Source: Actinomadura sp. NBRC 104412
Lineage (GTDB): Bacteria > Actinomycetota > Actinomycetes > Streptosporangiales > Streptosporangiaceae
Reading direction: 5' to 3'
Assembly (NCBI RefSeq): GCF_030269515.1
Contig: NZ_BSTM01000020.1
Span: 62,001-126,000 of the forward strand
Length of the DNA stretch: 64,000 bases
This document shows, piece by piece, positions 54,522 through 64,000 of the stretch. Both the position numbers and the translations under genes were made by a program. The first letter of the stretch is position 1. Every line of letters starts with the position of its first letter. Under the pieces are notes generated by a model that did not search any database, had not been told where the DNA came from, and saw nothing but the letters and a program-made list of their open reading frames with translations.

Positions 54522-55604
54522 TCACACCCGATGACCGGCAAGAACCGCGTGGTGGTCGATGTCGTCGTCCGGCCGCGGGTCCGGATGGACGAGAGCGCCC
54601 GCGAGGCGCGGCAGCGCGTGCATCAGGCGGTGCTCGGCGTCCACGGCGACGCGATGGGCCTCCACCAGGGTCGTGCCGGGGTCGATGACGACATCGCATT
54701 CGGCCCGCAGGCGGTGGCCGACCCAGCGCAAACGTACCGATCCCACGTCCAGGACGCCGGGTGTCGCCGCGAGAGTCGCTTCGGCCTTGTCCACGAGGGC
54801 GGGATCCACGGCGTCCATGAGGCGGTGCCAGATTTCCCGGGCGGCCTGCCGGAGAACGAGCAGGATCACCAGGGTGATGAGCAGCCCGACGACCGGGTCC
54901 GCCCAGGGGAGGCCGAGCGCGACGCCTCCCGCGCCCAGCAGGACGGCCAGCGAGGTGAGGCCGTCCGTACGGGCGTGCAGTCCGTCCGCGACGAGTGCGG
55001 CGGAGCCGATGCGGCGCCCCACACGGATGCGGTAGCGGGCCACCAGTTCGTTGCCCACGAAGCCGGCCAGTGCGGCACCGGCCACGGTGAGCAGGTGACC
55101 CACCGGCTGCGGGTCGGCCAGGCGTTCGACGGCGGTGTACCCGGCGGCGATGGCCGAGGCCGCGATGGTGAGGACGATGACGACGCCCGCGATGTCCTCG
55201 GCCCGCCCGAACCCGTAGGTGTAGCGGCGGGTGGGCGGACGGCGGCCCAGTAGGAACGCGATGCCGAGCGGCACGGCGGTGAGGGCGTCGGCGCCGTTGT
55301 GAAGGGTGTCGCCCAGCAGCGCCACCGAGCCCGAAAGCGCCACCACCACGGCCTGCACCACCGTGGTGAGTGCCAGGACGGCCAGCGAGATCCACAGGGC
55401 GCGCATGCCCTCCGCGCTCGCTTCCAAGGCGGCGTCCACCTTGTCGGCGGCCTCGTGGGAGTGGGGACGCACGGCATGCTTTAAGCGGTGTGCCCAGCCG
55501 GCGCCATGCGCGTGCGCCCCTTCTCCGTTGTGACCGTGACCGTGGAGATCACCGTGTCCGTGGCCGTGTCCTTCCATCCGTCCAGGATGCGCCAAAGGCC
55601 CCAT
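54522..55604 (-). CDS. Cation diffusion facilitator (CDF) exporter
   Basis: About 360 residues from ATG 55604; ATG 55577 (MEGHGHGHGDLHG) is equally plausible. The histidine-rich N-terminus suggests zinc or similar divalent binding. About six membrane helices carry the CDF metal sites LLGDTLHNGADAL and ADGLHARTDGLTSL. The C-terminal cytoplasmic domain (VDKAEATLAATPGVLDVG, LRAECDVVIDPG) is standard. Exports divalent metal in exchange for protons. Next to two CNNM-type genes. Confidence 0.9.
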   Translation of the reverse strand: MGPLAHPGRMEGHGHGHGDLHGHGHNGEGAHAHGAGWAHRLKHAVRPHSHEAADKVDAALEASAEGMRALWISLAVLALTTVVQAVVVALSGSVALLGDTLHNGADALTAVPLGIAFLLGRRPPTRRYTYGFGRAEDIAGVVIVLTIAASAIAAGYTAVERLADPQPVGHLLTVAGAALAGFVGNELVARYRIRVGRRIGSAALVADGLHARTDGLTSLAVLLGAGGVALGLPWADPVVGLLITLVILLVLRQAAREIWHRLMDAVDPALVDKAEATLAATPGVLDVGSVRLRWVGHRLRAECDVVIDPGTTLVEAHRVAVDAEHRLMHALPRLAGALVHPDPRPDDDIDHHAVLAGHRV

Positions 55605-55662
55605 CGCAGCATCTCGACACCTACGTGACCTGTGCAGTCGCGACCGCGTCGCACCTGCCCGC

Positions 55663-56673
55663 TTAGTGCGGGTTGGTGGCCAGCAGTTCGGCGAGCAGGT
55701 CATCGAGGGTCACGATGCCCGCCAGCGCGCCCTGGGCGTCGTTCACCACGGCGAGCTGCGCGCGGTCGCGCCGGAGGCCGGCGACCGCGTCGAGGACGGT
55801 GGTCCCCTCGGTGAGGACGGGCGCCGGGTGGGCGAGCTCGGCCGCCCGCCGCTCGCCGTCGGGTTCGGTGACGGCCGCGCGGACGTGCACGATCCCCGCG
55901 ACCCCGCCGCCGGAGTCGCGGACCACGATCCGGCTGTGGCCGCTCTCGGTGGCGATCCGCCGCACCTCGGCCGCGGTCGCGTCGGCGCCGATCGTGGTCA
56001 CCGCGGTCACCGGGACGACCAGGTGGCCGACCGTCGCCTCCCTGGCGGCGATGGTGCGCCGCAGCAGCTCGTGGTCGTGCCGGCCGATCAGGCCGAGCCT
56101 GCGGGACTCGCCGAGCAGGTGGCGCAGCCGCTGCGGGTCGGTGTGGTCGTCCAGCTCGTCCTTGGGCGTGATCCGGACGAGCCGCAGCAGCCCGTTGGTG
56201 ATGCCGTTGAGCGCGGCGAGCACCGGGCGCGACACCTTGGCGAACGCCCGGAACGGCAGGGCGAGGATCAGCGCGGACCGCTCCGGGTAGGCGATGGCCC
56301 ACGACTTGGGCGCCATCTCCCCGATGACCATGTGCAGGAAGGTCACCACGGCGAGCGCGACGCCCAGCGCGGCGGCCTTGGAGCCGGCCTCGGGCACGCC
56401 GAGCGCGTGCAACGGCGGTTCCAGGACGTGCTCGAACGCGGGTTCGGTGACGATGGCCAGGCCCAGCGAGCACATGGTGATGCCGAACTGCGCCCCGGCG
56501 AGCATCAGCGACAGCTCGCGGGTGCCCGCCAGCGCCGCCGCGGCGGGACGGCTGCCCCGGGCCGCGGCGCGTTCGAGCTGCGGCCGGTTGGCCCCGACCA
56601 GCGCGAACTCGGCGGCCACGAAGAAGCCGTTGCCGATCAGCAGCAGCACCGTGACCAGCAGCGTGGTGATCAC
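55663..56673 (-). CDS. CNNM/CorC-type (hemolysin family) membrane protein
   Basis: 336 residues. DUF21/CNNM membrane domain at about 1-190 (GNGFFVAAEFALVGANR, QFGITMCSLGLAIV, MVIGEMAPKSWAIAYPER), then a CBS pair (VPVTAVTTIGADATAAEVRR, GIVHVRAAV, GIVTLDDLLAELL). The C-terminal CorC_HlyC domain present in its partner is lacking here. GTG at 56673 overlaps the upstream paralogue stop (GTGA). Such proteins act in magnesium/cobalt handling; the name hemolysin is historical. Confidence 0.88.
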   Translation of the reverse strand: MITTLLVTVLLLIGNGFFVAAEFALVGANRPQLERAAARGSRPAAAALAGTRELSLMLAGAQFGITMCSLGLAIVTEPAFEHVLEPPLHALGVPEAGSKAAALGVALAVVTFLHMVIGEMAPKSWAIAYPERSALILALPFRAFAKVSRPVLAALNGITNGLLRLVRITPKDELDDHTDPQRLRHLLGESRRLGLIGRHDHELLRRTIAAREATVGHLVVPVTAVTTIGADATAAEVRRIATESGHSRIVVRDSGGGVAGIVHVRAAVTEPDGERRAAELAHPAPVLTEGTTVLDAVAGLRRDRAQLAVVNDAQGALAGIVTLDDLLAELLATNPH

Positions 56674-58007
56674 GCGGGCTCACCTCCCGCGGCGGGGACG
56701 AGGTCGACCGTGCGCAGCCGCACCTCGTCGGGGACGCGGCGGCGCACGGTGACGACCTCCAGCACGACGCCCGTGCCGTCGTCCAGGCCGATCGCGAGCC
56801 GGTCGCCGGGCGACGGCAGCCGCCGCAACCGGGCCATGACCAGGCCGCCGAGGGTGTCGTAGGCGTCGCCTTCGGGCAGGTCCAGGCCGGTCAGCCGGCC
56901 CACCTCGTCGATGCGCATGCCGGCGTCCACGACCCAGGAGCCGTCGGCGGCGGCGGTCGGGGCGGCCTCGGCGGCGTCGGTCTCGTCGGTGATCTCGCCG
57001 ACCAGCTCCTCGGCGATGTCCTCGAAGGTGAGGATGCCGGCGAGGCCGCCGTACTCGTCGACGACGCAGGCGAACTCCTCGCCGGTCTCGCGCATCTGCT
57101 CGATCACGCCGTACAGGGGCTGGCTGCCCGCCACCAGCAGGGGCTTGCGGGCGATGCGGCGGATCGGGGTACGCGAGGACAGCGTGTCGTCGGCCACCTC
57201 GCGGGCGCCCGCGACGCCGACGACGTCGTCCACGTCCTGCCCGTACACGGGGTAGCTGGTGTGGCCGGTCTCGGCGATCAGCGCGACCAGCTCGGCGACG
57301 GTGGCGTCGCCCGGCAGCCCGCGGACCTCGGGGCGCGGCACCATCACCTCGTCCGCGGTCCGGTCGCCGAACGACAGGGCGCGCTCCAGCACGCCCGACA
57401 GGTCGGCGGGCAGCAGCCCGGCGCTGTACGAGCGGCCGATGATCTCGCCGAGCTCCTCCAGGGTGGCGCCGCTGTGCGTGGTCTCCACCGGTTCGACGCC
57501 GACGGCGCGCAGCAGCCGTTCGGCGGCCCGGTCGAACAGCCGGATGATCGGGCCGAACACCGCCAGGTACACCAGCGTGGACGCGGACAGCGCGCGGGCC
57601 AGCGACTCGGCGCGGGCCAGCGCCAGGTTCTTCGGGAACAGCTCGCCCAGCAGCATCTGGATCAGCGTGGCGAGCGCGAACCCGGTGCCCAGCGCGATCG
57701 CTCCGGTGGCGCCGGGCGGCACGCCCGCGGCCCGTAGCAGCGGCTCGATCAACTCGGCGAGCGCGGGTTTGGCGATGAAGCCGACCACCAGGGTCGTCAT
57801 GGTGATGCCGAGCTGGGCGCCCGACAGCATGAACGAGAGCCGGCCGACGACCTTCAGGGCCCGCCTCGCGGCGGCGTCCCCCTGGTCGGCCCGCTGGGTG
57901 AGGCGCGCCCTGTCGGCGGCCACGAACGCGAATTCCTGGGCCACGAAGTAGCCGGTCGCCGCGGTCAGCACGATCACGGCGAGGATCCCGAGGACGGCGG
58001 TCAGCAC
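56670..58007 (-). CDS. CNNM/CorC-type (hemolysin family) membrane protein
   Basis: 445 residues from GTG 58007. DUF21 membrane domain (TGYFVAQEFAFVAADRARL, QLGITMTTLVVGF, LLGELFPKNLALARAE), then a CBS pair (DEVMVPRPEVRGLPGDATV, YGQDVDDVVGVA, FEDIAEELVGEI) and a C-terminal CorC_HlyC domain (RIDEVGRLTGLDLPEGDAYDTL). Paralogue of the coupled downstream gene; two coupled genes of this type are frequent in actinobacteria and may form a heteromer. Confidence 0.92.
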   Translation of the reverse strand: MLTAVLGILAVIVLTAATGYFVAQEFAFVAADRARLTQRADQGDAAARRALKVVGRLSFMLSGAQLGITMTTLVVGFIAKPALAELIEPLLRAAGVPPGATGAIALGTGFALATLIQMLLGELFPKNLALARAESLARALSASTLVYLAVFGPIIRLFDRAAERLLRAVGVEPVETTHSGATLEELGEIIGRSYSAGLLPADLSGVLERALSFGDRTADEVMVPRPEVRGLPGDATVAELVALIAETGHTSYPVYGQDVDDVVGVAGAREVADDTLSSRTPIRRIARKPLLVAGSQPLYGVIEQMRETGEEFACVVDEYGGLAGILTFEDIAEELVGEITDETDAAEAAPTAAADGSWVVDAGMRIDEVGRLTGLDLPEGDAYDTLGGLVMARLRRLPSPGDRLAIGLDDGTGVVLEVVTVRRRVPDEVRLRTVDLVPAAGGEPA

Positions 58008-58402
58008 GACCCACCGCCGGGTCTATGACTGGGGTCCGACACCGCGGACTCTCAACTCCTCTCACCTCGACAGTAGGAGCAACGTCACCTCATACCAGGT
58101 GGTTCCCGGTTGACAACCCGTCGTGAGGTGATGATCGCCTCATCCCGCGACGGCGGCGGCCGGAACCGGTCTCGCGATCACCGGTACCCCGGTTCCGGGT
58201 GATCATGGGACCGCCGGTCACGCCGCCCGTCTCGGGCGGTTGTGCCGGATAGTGTCACCGATCACACTGAAGAGGGAGTGCGCGCCGGAAACTGGGGTCG
58301 CGGGGCGCCGATGGAGGCGGATCCCGGACCGGCGGGTCCGGCGGCGGGGATCGCAGTGAACGAGAGCGGGGCCGTCCGCGGAGCGGGCGGCGGACCGGCG
58401 GG
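58008..58402. promoter_or_regulatory. Divergent promoter region with palindrome at 58176-58204
   Basis: 395 bp between the leftward CNNM genes and the rightward kinase operon, no gene visible. It contains an inverted repeat with arms GATCACC (58176-58182) and GGTGATC (58198-58204) around a GC-rich centre, a plausible operator. A purine-rich GAAGAGGGAG lies near 58270, too far from the first start to be its ribosome site. Confidence 0.4.
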
Positions 58403-62121
<3,719 letters not shown>

Positions 62122-62122
62122 G

Positions 62123-62173
62123 GATGGACGGGTGCTGACGATGGACGGGTGCTGACGATGGGCGGGTGCTGAC
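62123..62173 (+). repeat. 17-bp tandem repeat carrying three mini-ORFs
   Basis: GATGGACGGGTGCTGAC at 62123-62139 and 62140-62156, and GATGGGCGGGTGCTGAC at 62157-62173; the next bases GATGGGCGG hold the phosphatase ATG at 62175. Each unit reads ATG-GAC/GGC-GGG-TGC-TGA, a four-codon ORF, and because 17 is not a multiple of three the copies fall in different frames. Confidence 0.85.
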
Positions 62174-62174
62174 G

Positions 62175-63437
62175 ATGGGCGGCGCGGGCACCGGTCCCGG
62201 CGGTGACGGCGGACCCTCCGGCGAGGGGATCGCCACGTCCTGCCCCGCCTGCGGCGAGCCCCTCGACCCGTCCGACCGGTTCTGCGAGGCATGCGGGAAG
62301 TCGCGGGCGGGGCCGCGTGCCGTCATCGAGATCCCCGAGATCCGGCCCGAGGCGGTGCTGGAGACCTCGTCCCGCCGCGTGCGCCCCGCGCCGCCCGCCG
62401 AGTGCGCGGACTGCGGCGCCACCGGCATCGACCGGGACGGCTACTGCGAGCAGTGCGGGCTGCGCCAGCCCACCGGCAACGAGCACGTCGAGATCGAACT
62501 GGCGGGGCCTGTGCGGGACGGCCCTGTCCGCGCCGCCGGGGTGAGCGACCTGGGTCATCGCCGCAGCCGTAATGAGGACGCCCTGGCCATGGCGGCGCTT
62601 CCCCGTACCGTGTGCGCGGTGGTGTGCGACGGCGTCGCGTCCGCCCCCGGATCGGACCAGGCCGCGCAGGTCGCCGCCGACACCGGCACGGTCGGGCTCG
62701 CCGACCTGCTGGTGGCCGGGTACGACGCCGTGGCGGCCACGCGCGGGGCGATCCAGCGCGCGGGCGGTGCCGTCGCCAGGCTCTCGGACACCCGCCACAA
62801 CCCGCCCGCCTGCACCTACGTGTCGGCCGTCGTGTCCCAGGAGTCCGTCACGGTCGGCTGGGTGGGCGACAGCCGCGCCTACTGGGTCGGCGCGCCCGCC
62901 GGGAACAACGGGCACGGCGGGTCGGCGCTGCTGACCCGGGACGACTCGTGGGCCGACCTGATGATCGCGCGGCGGGCGATGTCCGAGGAGGCGGCGCGCG
63001 CCGATCCCCGGGCGCACCTGCTGACCGGCTGGCTGGGAGCGGACGCCGAGACGTCCGCCCCCCACACCGTGACGTTCCGTCCGCGCGGCCCCGGCATGGT
63101 GGTCATCTGTAGTGACGGGCTCTGGAACCACCTGCCCGAGCCGTCCGAGCTCGAATCCGCGCTGCGCGAGGCGCCCCTCGCGGAAGGCGGGCTGCTCGCC
63201 GCGGCGCGCGGGCTCGTCCAGGCGGCCCTCGACGCCGGCGGGCACGACAACGTGACGGTCGTGCTGATCCCGTTCCCGCCCATCTCCCCCACGTCCGGCC
63301 CGGCCTCCGCTCGTCCCGCCGAATGGGCGTCACCCGCTCCCGCTCCCACCCCTGTCCCGTGTCCCCCATCTCCGGACCCGCCGTTCCCGCCCCCGCCGGG
63401 TCCGGACGGAACCTCCAGGGAGCCCTCCCATGAGTAG
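62175..63437 (+). CDS. PP2C-family phosphatase with zinc ribbons
   Basis: 420 residues from ATG 62175; GTG 62166 in frame is the alternative, inside the repeat. Two zinc-ribbon motifs come first (CPACGEPLDPSDRFCEACG, CADCGATGIDRDGYCEQCG). A PP2C domain (about 115-360) follows with RSRNEDALAM, VVCDGVASAPGSDQAA, WVGDSRAYWVG, CSDGLWNHLP and GHDNVTVVLI. A proline-rich tail ends the protein. The usual DGMGG is DGVAS here, a change also seen in other kinase-partnered PP2Cs. Likely opposes the upstream kinase. Overlaps the VWA gene start by 8 bp. Confidence 0.88.
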   Translation: MGGAGTGPGGDGGPSGEGIATSCPACGEPLDPSDRFCEACGKSRAGPRAVIEIPEIRPEAVLETSSRRVRPAPPAECADCGATGIDRDGYCEQCGLRQPTGNEHVEIELAGPVRDGPVRAAGVSDLGHRRSRNEDALAMAALPRTVCAVVCDGVASAPGSDQAAQVAADTGTVGLADLLVAGYDAVAATRGAIQRAGGAVARLSDTRHNPPACTYVSAVVSQESVTVGWVGDSRAYWVGAPAGNNGHGGSALLTRDDSWADLMIARRAMSEEAARADPRAHLLTGWLGADAETSAPHTVTFRPRGPGMVVICSDGLWNHLPEPSELESALREAPLAEGGLLAAARGLVQAALDAGGHDNVTVVLIPFPPISPTSGPASARPAEWASPAPAPTPVPCPPSPDPPFPPPPGPDGTSREPSHE

Positions 63438-64000
63438 CGACCTTCCTGAGTTCAGCATCCGTGTCGACCAGAACCCTTATCTCCCGGCGGGCGGCCGGGA
63501 GATGCACGCCATCATCGGCATCGAGGCCAGGGGCGCGCCGGGCCGCATGGCCGGTGGAGGCACCGGGCAGGAGGCGTCCACCGCCGAGGCCGCGGAGATC
63601 ATCATCATCGACTCCTCGGGGTCGATGTCGTACTCGGGGAAGATGGCGGCGGCCAAGCGGGCCGCCAAGGCGGCGGTGAACGTGCTGCGGGACGGCGTCC
63701 ACTTCGCGGTGGTCGCCGGCGCCAACCAGCCGCGCATGATCTACCCGCAGGGGCAGCGGCTGGTCCGGGTGGACGACAGGACACGGCGGGCGGCGCTGAG
63801 CGCGCTGTCCACGCTGGACGCGGCGGGCGGCACCGCCATCGGGTCGTGGCTGCGGCTCGCCGGGCGGCTGTTCGCCGACCACAGCGGCGCCGTGCGGCAC
63901 GCGATCCTGCTCACCGACGGCAAGAACCAGCACGAGAGCGAGGCCGAGCTGGACGCGGCGCTGGCGGCCTGCTCGGGGGTGTTCGTCTGCGACGCGCGGG
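63430..64000 (+). CDS. VWA domain protein (3' end beyond window)
   Basis: ATG at 63430 overlaps the phosphatase end; 190 codons to the right edge. A short beta-rich N-terminus (EFSIRVDQNPYLPAGGREMH) leads to a von Willebrand A domain with an intact MIDAS motif, DSSGSMSYSGK, near residue 60, and the further MIDAS threonine/aspartate in AAGGTAIGSWL and AILLTDGKNQHE. No signal peptide. VWA proteins bind partners through metal; in TerY-type triads they are modified or controlled by the kinase and phosphatase. Confidence 0.88.
   Translation, partial: MSSDLPEFSIRVDQNPYLPAGGREMHAIIGIEARGAPGRMAGGGTGQEASTAEAAEIIIIDSSGSMSYSGKMAAAKRAAKAAVNVLRDGVHFAVVAGANQPRMIYPQGQRLVRVDDRTRRAALSALSTLDAAGGTAIGSWLRLAGRLFADHSGAVRHAILLTDGKNQHESEAELDAALAACSGVFVCDAR

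Overview
The window is very GC-rich actinobacterial chromosome. The fhaA-fhaB-pstP-rodA-pbpA-pknA-pknB cluster beside a tRNA-Leu, followed by class E sortase, crgA, rhomboid and cyclophilin genes, is the gene order expected near the origin of filamentous actinomycetes. My guess is a Thermomonosporaceae/Actinomadura-like organism; that placement is inference from gene order and composition, with no database search behind it.

Region 1 (1-16.4 kb) is a defence and mobile-element zone. It holds a BREX type 2 (Pgl) phage-defence system read leftwards: pglW (NERD plus kinase), pglX (adenine-specific methyltransferase) and pglY (large ATPase, running off the left edge). pglZ and the other partners would lie outside the window. 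Between pglW and pglX sits a regulatory cassette: an XRE/DUF5753 regulator and a DUF397 gene read rightwards, divergent from three overlapping small ORFs, with a palindrome between them. The middle of pglX is strikingly AT-rich. Upstream of pglW are decayed integrase-like and transposase-like remnants, a cluster of GC hairpins and then tRNA-Leu(CAG), so this looks like an island anchored at a tRNA gene.

Region 2 (16.6-30.7 kb) is core: the growth and division phospho-signalling operon (two FHA proteins, PstP phosphatase, RodA glycosyltransferase, PbpA transpeptidase, kinases PknA and PknB), then small membrane protein and sortase, CrgA, rhomboid protease, cyclophilin, a DUF5324-like protein and an acyltransferase.

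Region 3 (30.8-45.3 kb) is mixed accessory metabolism. It has a DEAD-box RNA helicase, rhodanese, a GlxA/AraC regulator, and a five-gene catabolic operon (two SDRs, ureohydrolase, polysaccharide deacetylase-like hydrolase, APC permease) divergent from a PucR regulator. A macro-domain gene remnant, an ECF sigma factor coupled to a DinB/mycothiol-type protein, a DHA2 exporter and a second mycothiol-type protein follow.

Region 4 (45.4-58.0 kb) has a two-component system with a secreted DUF5666-like protein, RecQ, a HAD phosphatase, two small membrane proteins, a large coiled-coil protein that looks like a dead superfamily 1 helicase, and a membrane-transport group (CDF exporter, two CNNM/CorC-type proteins).

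Region 5 (58.4-64.0 kb) is a tightly coupled operon of a coiled-coil protein, a PknG-like zinc-ribbon kinase, a zinc-ribbon PP2C phosphatase and a VWA protein cut by the right edge. It resembles the kinase/phosphatase/VWA triads of TerY-type systems and is, with the BREX island, the most interesting part of the window.
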